A stretch of DNA of 64,000 bases from assembly GCF_900185715.1 (NCBI RefSeq), contig NZ_FYAS01000022.1:1-64000 (forward strand), written 5' to 3'. A program made the translations under genes and the position numbers. Below the pieces are notes generated by a model. That model was given only the letters and a program-made list of their open reading frames with translations. It was not told the DNA's origin and ran no database searches. Origin of the DNA: Allobosea sp. CS1GBMeth4. GTDB lineage: Bacteria > Pseudomonadota > Alphaproteobacteria > Rhizobiales > Beijerinckiaceae. Of the stretch, positions 57,373 to 64,000 are shown piece by piece. Each line of letters starts with the position of its first letter. Position 1 is the stretch's first letter.

Positions 57373-58290
57373 TCAGTCCAGCCGGGCCGAGCCCTCGGGC
57401 ACGGCCCGGATGCGCTCGCGATAGAGCAGATAGAGGCCGGAGGCGATGACGATCCCCGCGCCGATGAACGTGAAACGGTCGGGGATCTGGCCGAAGACGA
57501 ACCAGCCGAGCAGGATCATCCAGACGATCTGGGAGTAAACGAAGGGCGCCAGGATCGTCGCCGGCGCGCGCTGATGCGCCAGGATCAGCAGCCAGTGGCC
57601 GAGCGCGCCGAAGAAGCCCGTCGCGCACATCAGCAGCCAGCTCTGCCAGCCCGCGGGCCAGGACCAGAACAGCGGCAGGAGCGGCAGCATCAGGACGACT
57701 CCGCCGATCCCAGAATAGAACATCGTCGTCTGCGGCGAGTCGCTCGACGCCAGCATGCGCGTCGACAGGCTGTACAGGGCGTAGCAGAAGCAGCCGCAGA
57801 CGCAGAGCAGCGCAGCCGGATGCAGCCCCCCGAGCCCCGGCCGCGTCACCACCAGCACGCCGAGGAAGCCGACGCCGATCGCCAGCAACCGGCGCGGCCC
57901 GGCCCATTCGCCCAGCAACGGCCCCGCCAGCAGCGCGACCAGCAGCGGCGCCGCGAACATGATCGAGACCGTCTCTGCCAGTTGCAGGTACTGCAGCGCC
58001 ACGAAGTTGAGCCCGGTCGAGCCGAGCAGCAGCAGCGAGCGGACAGCTTGCAGCCAGGGGCGCCGGGTCCGGGTGATTCCGGGATGGCTCCAGGGATTGA
58101 GCAGCAGCGAGACCAGCGCGACGCTGATCACATAGCGCGCCAGGACGACCTGCATCGGATGCATCGTCCCGCCGAGCCATTTCGCGCTGGCGTCGAGCAG
58201 GGAGAAGCAGATGATCGCCCCGCTCATCAGGGCGATGGCGGTCAGGCGTGTCCGGCGCGTATCGGGAAGCGGAGCGGGAGCGGCCGACAA
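57373..58290 (-). CDS. EamA/DMT family transporter
   Basis: A 305-residue inner-membrane protein with two EamA repeats of about five helices each, roughly residues 17-140 and 160-290 (LTAIALMSGAIICFSLLDAS; ALLCVCGCFCYALYSLSTRM). Members export or import small metabolites such as amino acids and nucleosides. A LacI-type operator-like site at 58443-58456 lies 153 bases before its start, so it may belong to the sugar-acid regulon and export a by-product. The ATG at 58290 gives a short cytoplasmic lead. Confidence 0.92.
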   Translation of the reverse strand: MSAAPAPLPDTRRTRLTAIALMSGAIICFSLLDASAKWLGGTMHPMQVVLARYVISVALVSLLLNPWSHPGITRTRRPWLQAVRSLLLLGSTGLNFVALQYLQLAETVSIMFAAPLLVALLAGPLLGEWAGPRRLLAIGVGFLGVLVVTRPGLGGLHPAALLCVCGCFCYALYSLSTRMLASSDSPQTTMFYSGIGGVVLMLPLLPLFWSWPAGWQSWLLMCATGFFGALGHWLLILAHQRAPATILAPFVYSQIVWMILLGWFVFGQIPDRFTFIGAGIVIASGLYLLYRERIRAVPEGSARLD

Positions 58291-58372
58291 GGCTCTTGTC
58301 TCGTCATGCCGGCCCGCCTTCCGATCGGCCGAACGGCCGGTCGATCAGACTCCGTGCCAGCCCGGGTTGGTG

Positions 58373-58421
58373 GAGCGTGCCCTGATCGCGAAAGCGGTCT
58401 CCACTTTCGCGGAACATGCTC
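58373..58421. repeat. GAGCATGTTC-type palindromic repeat, copy in front of EamA gene
   Basis: GAGCGTGCCC, TGAT, CGCGAAAGCGG, TCT, CCACTTTCGCG, GAACATGCTC: the same modular layout and length as 34988-35036, with compensating and non-compensating changes. It lies in the 219-base EamA–MarR gap. Confidence 0.8.
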
Positions 58422-58442
58422 TGGAGGAATGACGAGACATCA

Positions 58443-58456
58443 GTGAACCGATTTAA
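58443..58456. promoter_or_regulatory. LacI-type operator-like site GTGAACC|GATTTAA
   Basis: The right half GATTTAA equals that of 39534-39547 and 41601-41614, with a CG centre. It lies 153 bases upstream of the EamA start on the minus strand. Confidence 0.5.
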
Positions 58457-58509
58457 GGCGCGACACCAGCCTGCCGACGCATGCAGGTCATGCCGGTGGC
58501 GCGACCGCC

Positions 58510-58983
58510 TCAGGCCGCGTCCTCGGTCTCCTCCTCCGCCTCCTCGACATCGGCTCCGGCCTTGGAGAGCCCCTTCGCCGCCTTGCGCAGCAATTTGCGC
58601 AGCTGCTTGCGCTCCTTCGCGTCGAGCTTTTCGAGCAGCTCTTCCTCGACCTGGTTCCAGACCGCGTCGAGCGCGGCGGCGGTCTTCTGCCCGTTCTCGG
58701 TCAGCGCCACCTGGACCAGCCGGCCGTCCCGGCCGCCGCCCTCGCGCGTCACCAGCCCCTGCAGCGAGAGCCGGCCGATCGTCTTGGACACGGTCGGCGG
58801 CTTGACCCGCAGCAGGGTCGCGAGCTCACCCATCGTCATCGGCGCGGCCTGCAGCGATTTCAGGGCCTGCTCCTGGCCCGGGAAGAGCCCGAGCGCATTG
58901 AGGCGCTCGCCCATCCGCGCCCGGTGCAGCCGGGCGGTCACCAGCAGGGCACGGCCGACGCTTTTTTCGAGGGACTTGGTCAT
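58510..58983 (-). CDS. MarR family transcriptional regulator
   Basis: A 157-residue winged-helix regulator: LGLFPGQEQALKSLQAAPMT, MGELATLLRVKPPTVSKTIG (recognition helix) and GLVTREGGGRDGRLVQVALT (wing). The end is unusually acidic (EEAEEETEDAA). The ATG at 58983 has AAGGG upstream; the frame opens earlier without similarity. It follows the quinone reductase gene on the same strand and may control the oxidoreductase operon. Confidence 0.92.
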   Translation of the reverse strand: MTKSLEKSVGRALLVTARLHRARMGERLNALGLFPGQEQALKSLQAAPMTMGELATLLRVKPPTVSKTIGRLSLQGLVTREGGGRDGRLVQVALTENGQKTAAALDAVWNQVEEELLEKLDAKERKQLRKLLRKAAKGLSKAGADVEEAEEETEDAA

Positions 58984-59064
58984 GAGCCGGCCCTTGGAAA
59001 AGATTGCGGATACGCTTCGCCGGCTGTGCAATCGCGCGCCTTCATGACAGGCTGATGACAACTG

Positions 59065-59658
59065 TCAGACAGGCTGTTGAATCCGCGCGATTTCCCTCTC
59101 CACCCTGGACAGAAACGCCGCCCGGCTCTCCGGCGTCGAGCGGTTCATGTCGTAATGCGCGAGATAGGAGACTCGCGCCGCCGGATGGCACACCGCCCGC
59201 AGGCCACGCTTGATCTGCCGGCGCGGCGGGTCGCCCATCAGGAACGTACGCCAGCGCGAGCCGCCATAGGTCGTCACCGTCGTCAGCCGGCGAATATTCC
59301 AGAGGTTCGGGCGAATCGAGCCGTCGACCAGCTTGAACGAGACGCCGGGCAGGAAGACGCGATCGAAATAGCCCTTCAGGATCGCCGGGTAGCCGTAGTT
59401 CCAGACCGGGAAGCATAGGAACAGGGCGTCCGCCCGCAAGAGACGGTCGACATAGCCGGCTACGGCGTTCCGGTTGCTGGCGAGGTCATGATAGCCGGCG
59501 CGCTCCTCCCGGCTCAGCACCGGGTCGAAGCCTTCGGCGTAGAGATCGCAATCGTCGACCTCATGCCCGGCCCGGCGCAGGCCCGAGACCACCGTCTCGT
59601 GCACGGCCGCCCCGAAGCTCGCGGGATCCGGATGCGCGTAGAGGACGAGCGCGCGCAT
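59065..59658 (-). CDS. flavodoxin-fold NAD(P)H:quinone oxidoreductase, MdaB/KefF-like
   Basis: A 197-residue FMN/FAD protein: ALVLYAHPDPASFGAAVHET binds the flavin phosphate, and LFLCFPVWNYGYPAILKGYF is the isoalloxazine-side motif of the Flavodoxin_2 family. It would reduce quinones by two electrons. The start lies eight bases after the FAD oxidase stop, so both are co-transcribed; a redox partnership is possible. Confidence 0.9.
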   Translation of the reverse strand: MRALVLYAHPDPASFGAAVHETVVSGLRRAGHEVDDCDLYAEGFDPVLSREERAGYHDLASNRNAVAGYVDRLLRADALFLCFPVWNYGYPAILKGYFDRVFLPGVSFKLVDGSIRPNLWNIRRLTTVTTYGGSRWRTFLMGDPPRRQIKRGLRAVCHPAARVSYLAHYDMNRSTPESRAAFLSRVEREIARIQQPV

Positions 59659-59666
59659 CGCCCGGC

Positions 59667-61094
59667 TCAGGCCCCGACACCGGCTTCGCCGAGGCTGCGG
59701 AACAGGAAGGTCCGGCCCGAGCGGTAGTCGTAATCGGGATCCTCCCAGGCGATCATCTTGCCGGGATTCAGCAGGCCCTGCGGGTCGGCCTCGCGCTTGA
59801 AGGCGAGCTGGACCGCATCGGTCTGCTTCATCCCGCCCTCCTCCAGCGTGTAGCGGTGCGGGTTGAAGATCGGCGCCCCCATCTCCTCGTGGATCGCCAT
59901 GATCTCCTCGAGCCGCTCCTCGCTGGTGAAGCGCACCAGCGGCAGGCCGAAGCAGGTGACCTTGCCGTCGAAGCGGACGAATTCGAGATGGCAGGAGACC
60001 TCGTCGCCGAAGCGGGCGTGGATCCTGTCGACGAGCTCGACCTGGTTCGGGAAGGGATAGAGCACCTGCAGATAGGTGATGGCGGGGTCGACGCGCAGCG
60101 CCCGCAAGGTGGTGTGGTTCCAGGCGAGCTCGTAGGTCGGCGGCAGGCCCTTCGCCTCCTCCTGCGTCAGCCTGTCGGACCGCATCAGCAGCTGCGAGCC
60201 GCCGAAGCGGCGCGCGAAGGCGAGCATGGCCTCGACCGCGAAATCGGCGACCATCACCAGAACGCAATGGCTGCCGCGCGGCAGGAACTTCCTGTGGCGC
60301 AGGAAATAGTCGTGGGGCGCGGGCGCGGCGACCACGGCGAGGTTCTTCAGCGCCAGCCCGTCCTGCTCTCCGAGCGCATTGGCGAATTCGGCCGCGGCCC
60401 GTAGCTCGTCGAAGCCGAGGATCACGTCGACCCAGGCATAGGCCGGCCCGAGCGGCATCTCGACCTGCGTGATGATGCCGTTGGTGCCATAGGCATGGGC
60501 GACCTTGTGCAGATCCTCGCCCTGGAGCGCCAGGATGCGCGGCGTGCCTTCCATGGTCGCGACGCGCAGCGAGATGATGTTGCCCCAGTCGCGCAAGCCG
60601 CCCCATTTGATCGAGCCGACGCCGCCCGAGCCGCCGGCGATGAAGCCGCCGACGGAGGCGGTGTGATAGGTCGACGGATGCAGCCTGATCTCCTGGCGCG
60701 AATGCGCTCGCGTCTGCTGATCGATCTTCGCCAGCACGGCTCCGGGCTCGGCGACATAACGCCCCGCCTCGATACCGGTCACCTTGTCGAAGCCGGAGAG
60801 GTCGAGGACGATGCCGCCCGAGAGCGGCATGGCCTGGCCGTAATTGCCGGTGCCGGTGCCGCGCGGCGTCACCGGTATGCCGAGCGCATGCGCCGCCGCG
60901 AGCGTCTCCAGCACCTCGGCCTCGCTCGTGGGCGAGACCACGATGTCGGCGACGACATGGTCGAGCTGGCGCTTCAGCCGCGGCGAATACCAGAAGAAAT
61001 CGCGGCTCTTCTGCTTCACCAGCGCCGGATTGTCCTCGGTGCGGATGCCGTTCAGGCGGCGTTTGAGGGCGTCGATATCGTAGCGTGCGGTCAT
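59667..61094 (-). CDS. FAD-binding (PCMH-type) oxidase
   Basis: A 475-residue flavoprotein of the GlcD/D-lactate dehydrogenase superfamily. The FAD-binding stretch is VTPRGTGTGNYGQAMPLSGG (residues about 75-94), followed by HPSTYHTASVGGFIAGGSGG; the C-terminal cap ends in DPQGLLNPGKMIAWEDP. It probably oxidises a 2-hydroxy acid, passing electrons to quinone. The ATG at 61094 has AGGA nine bases upstream; the longer frame to 61199 runs into a repeat. Confidence 0.9.
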   Translation of the reverse strand: MTARYDIDALKRRLNGIRTEDNPALVKQKSRDFFWYSPRLKRQLDHVVADIVVSPTSEAEVLETLAAAHALGIPVTPRGTGTGNYGQAMPLSGGIVLDLSGFDKVTGIEAGRYVAEPGAVLAKIDQQTRAHSRQEIRLHPSTYHTASVGGFIAGGSGGVGSIKWGGLRDWGNIISLRVATMEGTPRILALQGEDLHKVAHAYGTNGIITQVEMPLGPAYAWVDVILGFDELRAAAEFANALGEQDGLALKNLAVVAAPAPHDYFLRHRKFLPRGSHCVLVMVADFAVEAMLAFARRFGGSQLLMRSDRLTQEEAKGLPPTYELAWNHTTLRALRVDPAITYLQVLYPFPNQVELVDRIHARFGDEVSCHLEFVRFDGKVTCFGLPLVRFTSEERLEEIMAIHEEMGAPIFNPHRYTLEEGGMKQTDAVQLAFKREADPQGLLNPGKMIAWEDPDYDYRSGRTFLFRSLGEAGVGA

Positions 61095-61111
61095 GCGGAG
61101 CGTTCCTGTGG

Positions 61112-61203
61112 CGTCATGCTCGCCCTTGTGGCGAGCATCCGCGTCTTGAACACGCCCTCGACAAAGGAAGACGTGGATGCTCGGGACAAGCCCGACCATG
61201 ACG
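61112..61203. repeat. GTCATGCTCGCCC-type intergenic repeat, copy 2
   Basis: Begins CGTCATGCTCGCCCTTGTGG and ends GGGACAAGCCCGACCATGACG; shares its ends and internal blocks with 46722-46816. It lies between the amidohydrolase stop and the FAD oxidase start, inside a probable operon. Confidence 0.82.
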
Positions 61204-61229
61204 GGAAGAGGGAGCGGCGGATGACATCG

Positions 61230-62558
61230 TCAGGTCGCACTCGCCATCAGGCGATCGAGTTCGCGATAATCGGGCAGGCTTCGGTCGATGGCACGGCCGG
61301 CGACCAGCACGGTCCGGTCGGCCTGTGGCCGGGCGAAGAACTCGGTCCAGTCGCGGGCGCGGGTCAGGATCAGGTCGGCAGAGCCGCCCACCGCAATGCG
61401 GCCAACTCCTGAAAGCCCCATGACATCGGCCGGTGTCGCCGCGATCGCCTTCGCCCAGTCGCGATCCGAGTGATCGAGCTGGAGGATGCGGGTGCCCTCG
61501 CGCAGCGTCTCGACGAGGTCGAGATCGCCATAGGCGTAGAACGGGTCCCGGGTGTTGTCGGAAGCGATCGTCACCGGAACGCCGGCCGCCTTGAGCTCGT
61601 GCAGCGCGGTGACGCCACGCCAGCGCGGCGTGCGCCCGGGCTGGCGATCCTGCAGGTACATGTTGCACATCGGCAGCGAAACCACGGCGATGCCGGCCTC
61701 GCGCACCTTGGCGATGATGCGCGCCTCGTCCTGCGGCTGCTGCAGCGCGAGCGAGCAGCAATGCCCGGCCAGGATCCTGCCCGGGAAGCGGTGCCGCAGC
61801 GCCGCGTCGGCGATGTGCTCGAGCGAGCGCGCCGCAGGGTCGTTGGTCTCGTCGACATGGAAGTCGAGTTCGAAGCCGTGCTCGATCGCGCTCCGGAACA
61901 GCGTGTCGAGCGCAGCATCGAGCTCGGGTATCATGTAGGTCACGGCGCCGAGCAGATTGTCGCCATGGGCCGTGACGGCGCGCACGATCGCCGGCAGATG
62001 CGCGGGATCGGCGAGCGCATCGACGCCGAACAGCGGCGACGCCTGCAGCGCGATGCGCCCGGCCCACTCGGCCCGCAATTCGGCATAGACCGGCCAGGAG
62101 ATCCCGATCTGCTTGCCGAGCGAGTCGAGATGGGTGCGGATCGCCGCCGTGCCATGGGCATAGGCGCAGCGCAGGCCGAATTCCATGCGCGCCCGCACGT
62201 CTTCCGCGGACCAGTTCGCCTCGCGATCGGCCGCGACCGCGTTGAGCGCGCCCATGAAGCTGCCGTCGGGATTGGGTCGGCGCGGCCAGATATGGCCCTT
62301 GTCGAGATGGGTGTGAACGTCGACCAGCCGCGGCAGCACGATGCCGCCGTCGAGATCGCACGCGGCCGCGCGATCGAGGGCGGGCGTTCCCGCCGGCAGG
62401 ACCGAAGCGACGATGCCGTCCTCGAGGGCGATGTCGAGCAGGGCGAGGCCGTCGCGATCGCTCGCCAGGGTGCCAGCCTCGACCAGGCAGGCGGGAGCCC
62501 GGGCATTGCGCAAGACATAGCTGCCTGAAGCGGGGATCGCCGCAAAGCCGGTGGTCAC
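61230..62558 (-). CDS. cytosine-deaminase-like metal-dependent amidohydrolase
   Basis: A 442-residue TIM-barrel hydrolase of the CodA group. Metal ligands are in [27 protein letters not shown] and [11 protein letters not shown], and the catalytic aspartate is in [16 protein letters not shown]. Substrate may be cytosine, a related N-heterocycle or a creatinine-like compound. I chose the GTG at 62558 because GGAG lies eight bases upstream; a GTG seven codons earlier has no ribosome site. It is divergent from folD and upstream of the FAD oxidase on its strand. Confidence 0.88.
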   Translation of the reverse strand: MTTGFAAIPASGSYVLRNARAPACLVEAGTLASDRDGLALLDIALEDGIVASVLPAGTPALDRAAACDLDGGIVLPRLVDVHTHLDKGHIWPRRPNPDGSFMGALNAVAADREANWSAEDVRARMEFGLRCAYAHGTAAIRTHLDSLGKQIGISWPVYAELRAEWAGRIALQASPLFGVDALADPAHLPAIVRAVTAHGDNLLGAVTYMIPELDAALDTLFRSAIEHGFELDFHVDETNDPAARSLEHIADAALRHRFPGRILAGHCCSLALQQPQDEARIIAKVREAGIAVVSLPMCNMYLQDRQPGRTPRWRGVTALHELKAAGVPVTIASDNTRDPFYAYGDLDLVETLREGTRILQLDHSDRDWAKAIAATPADVMGLSGVGRIAVGGSADLILTRARDWTEFFARPQADRTVLVAGRAIDRSLPDYRELDRLMASAT

Positions 62559-62787
62559 GTCGCTGTCTCCGGCTGGCACGCCGCCTTCTGAATCGTCCTT
62601 CGACCATGCTGGCTCGGCGCGTCCCGATCAAGCGGCGCCCAGGACATGGCCCACCCCTCGCGCGTGGAGAAGCGAAGGCGGAGCCTGCAGGCAAGCGGGG
62701 CATCGATGCCGGCGAGCGCGACGGCTCTTGTCGGTTCCGTCGCGATGCAGCATGAGGACCACTCGACTGCGTAGGACGGAGCTGGTC

Positions 62788-63642
62788 ATGACGGCACGCA
62801 TCATCGACGGCAAGGCGGCGGCGGCAGAGCTGCGCGCCGAGATCGCCCGCGAGGTCGCAGCGCTCAAGGCCGCCGGCAAGCCGGTTCCCGGCCTGCACGT
62901 CGTCCTCGTCGGCGAGGACCCGGCGAGCAAGGTCTATGTCGCCTCCAAGGAGAAGCTGGCGGCCGAGGTCGGCATGAACTCGGTCGCGCACCGTCTGCCG
63001 ACCGAGACCACCGAGACGGCGCTGCTCGCCAGGATCGCCGAGCTCAACGCCGATGACGGCGTCGACGGCATCCTCGTCCAGCTGCCTTTGCCGAAGCATA
63101 TCGACACCGGCAGGATCATCGACGCCATCGACCCGGCCAAGGATGTCGACGGACTGCACCCGATCAATGCCGGCCTGCTCGCCGGCGGCAAGGCCGGCCT
63201 GGTGCCCTGCACGCCGCTCGGCTGCATGCTGCTCCTGAAGCAGGCGCTGCCCTCGCTCGCGGGGCTGGAGGCCGTGGTGATCGGCCGCTCGGAGCTCGTC
63301 GGCCGGCCGGTCGCGCAGCTCCTGCTTCAGGCCGACTGTACCGTCACCATCGCCCATTCGCGCACGCGTGACCTCCCGGGCGTGGTCAAGCGCGCCGACA
63401 TCGTCGTCGCCGCGGTCGGGCGCCCGCGCATGGTCAAGGGCGACTGGATCAAGCCGGGCGCCACGGTGATCGATGTCGGCATCAACCGCATGCCCGACGG
63501 CAAGCTCGCCGGCGATGTCGACTATGCCGAGGCGGCCGAGATCGCCGGCGCGATCACGCCGGTTCCCGGCGGCGTCGGCCCGATGACCATCGCCTGCCTA
63601 CTGCGCAACACGCTGACTGCCTATCGCGCCCGACGGGGCTGA
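62788..63642 (+). CDS. folD: bifunctional methylene-THF dehydrogenase/methenyl-THF cyclohydrolase
   Basis: A 284-residue enzyme of one-carbon metabolism that interconverts 5,10-methylene-, 5,10-methenyl- and 10-formyl-tetrahydrofolate with NADP. The catalytic lysine is in [13 protein letters not shown] (K near residue 54), [10 protein letters not shown] and the NADP-binding [16 protein letters not shown] follow, and [15 protein letters not shown] ends the active site. The ATG at 62788 has GGAG six bases upstream; an in-frame ATG at 62752 adds 12 residues. No folate riboswitch is seen in the 229-base leader. Confidence 0.96.
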   Translation: MTARIIDGKAAAAELRAEIAREVAALKAAGKPVPGLHVVLVGEDPASKVYVASKEKLAAEVGMNSVAHRLPTETTETALLARIAELNADDGVDGILVQLPLPKHIDTGRIIDAIDPAKDVDGLHPINAGLLAGGKAGLVPCTPLGCMLLLKQALPSLAGLEAVVIGRSELVGRPVAQLLLQADCTVTIAHSRTRDLPGVVKRADIVVAAVGRPRMVKGDWIKPGATVIDVGINRMPDGKLAGDVDYAEAAEIAGAITPVPGGVGPMTIACLLRNTLTAYRARRG

Positions 63643-63665
63643 TCTTCAATCGCCGCGATAGTCGC

Positions 63666-64000
63666 TTACGAGGAGGCACGCCGAAACAGATCCTCGACTG
63701 CGGCGCGGAGAGTGGGGAGGTCGTCCGCGGCGATTGACCAGACCAGCGCCGGATCAACGCGCCAATATTCGTGCCTGATCCTGTTGCCGATCGCGCGGAC
63801 ATCATTCCAGGCGATGTCCGGCCGCATTGCGAGCAAGGCATCGGGAAGATGCCGAACAGCTTCGGAAATGATTTCCAGCGACCGCTCCGTGGCCCGCTGC
63901 AGAAAAAGCGACGCCGCGAACGATGCTCGGGTATGGCCGGCAAGCTCATGCTCGATGAGCGCGATCGCGTCGAGGATTTCCTCAAGGACGACATCGCTTC
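63666..64000 (-). CDS. HepT-like ribonuclease toxin (DUF86), C-terminal part
   Basis: Cut by the right edge; the N-terminus is missing. The visible 111 codons read DVVLEEILDAIALIEHELAG through AASLFLQRATERSLEIISEA to AIGNRIRHEYWRVDP, ending LFRRASS. The RIRHEYW segment is the R-x(n)-H-x-Y motif of HEPN toxins of the HepT family, which cleave RNA and are silenced by the MntA nucleotidyltransferase antitoxin. The mntA partner, if present, would lie to the right of the window. It converges with folD, 23 bases apart. Confidence 0.82.
   Translation of the reverse strand, partial: SDVVLEEILDAIALIEHELAGHTRASFAASLFLQRATERSLEIISEAVRHLPDALLAMRPDIAWNDVRAIGNRIRHEYWRVDPALVWSIAADDLPTLRAAVEDLFRRASS

Noticed and set aside
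62559-62787. A folate-related riboswitch in the folD leader
   Set aside because: I could not find the conserved core of the ZTP or THF riboswitches; only short GC-rich stems are visible.

Overview
The window reads as a chromosomal segment from a high-GC alphaproteobacterium of the order Hyphomicrobiales (Rhizobiales). A Bosea- or Methylobacterium-like genus is my inference, not something I could test. Signs are the lysA–lipoprotein–argH block next to a TIGR02302-type gene, the purL–bolA–grxD run, a GapR (DUF2312) gene, a DUF1036–pyk pair, CtrA-like TTAA-N7-TTAA boxes, and many palindromic intergenic repeats. I saw no tRNA, rRNA, CRISPR array, integrase, transposase or phage gene.

Layout. 1–9.8 kb is core metabolism: a cut TIGR02302/DUF4175 gene, lysA, an LptM-like lipoprotein and argH on the minus strand; a TlpA-like thioredoxin and a NodU/CmcH-type carbamoyltransferase on the plus strand; then purL–bolA–grxD. 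9.9–13.8 kb holds a VapBC toxin–antitoxin pair and an M3 peptidase–methyltransferase–thioesterase operon. 13.9–19.5 kb is a cell-envelope module (orphan NtrC-type regulator, L,D-transpeptidase, M15/DUF882 protein) with a CtrA-like box in front. 19.6–23.9 kb is an RND efflux adaptor and pump without its outer-membrane channel. 23.9–32.5 kb holds a GST, a LysR regulator and nitroreductase pair, gapR, N-formylglutamate amidohydrolase, glycerate 2-kinase, DUF1036, pyruvate kinase and nicotinate phosphoribosyltransferase. 32.5–35.5 kb is an accessory patch: two AT-richer orphan genes, a RibD-like reductase and a Xre–RES toxin–antitoxin pair split by a palindromic repeat. 35.6–39.3 kb holds a TPR protein, rpmJ, a DUF533 protein and an aminotransferase–NIPSNAP pair.

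The most interesting part is 39.5–58.5 kb, a sugar-acid/hydroxy-acid catabolic island. It has an IlvD/Edd dehydratase, an ICL/PEP-mutase family lyase, a small acidic protein, a double-GNAT protein, an SDR dehydrogenase, two tandem DenD-like dehydrogenases, a D-2-hydroxyacid dehydrogenase, a GntR regulator, a four-gene sugar ABC transporter (ATPase, Tat-type binding protein, two permeases), two 3-hydroxyisobutyrate-dehydrogenase-family enzymes, a LacI regulator and an EamA exporter/importer. Related LacI-type operator sequences built on a GATTTAA half-site sit before the dehydratase, the lyase operon, the hydroxyacid dehydrogenase, the LacI/oxidoreductase divergent promoter and the EamA gene, which suggests one regulon. 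Two copies of a GT-ATG-AC motif flank the GntR gene.

58.5–64 kb holds a MarR regulator, a flavodoxin-fold quinone reductase, an FAD oxidase and a cytosine-deaminase-like amidohydrolase on the minus strand, then folD, and finally a HepT-like toxin gene cut by the right edge. Small genes placed by reading the sequence directly include rpmJ (36434–36559) and the two partial genes at the window ends.
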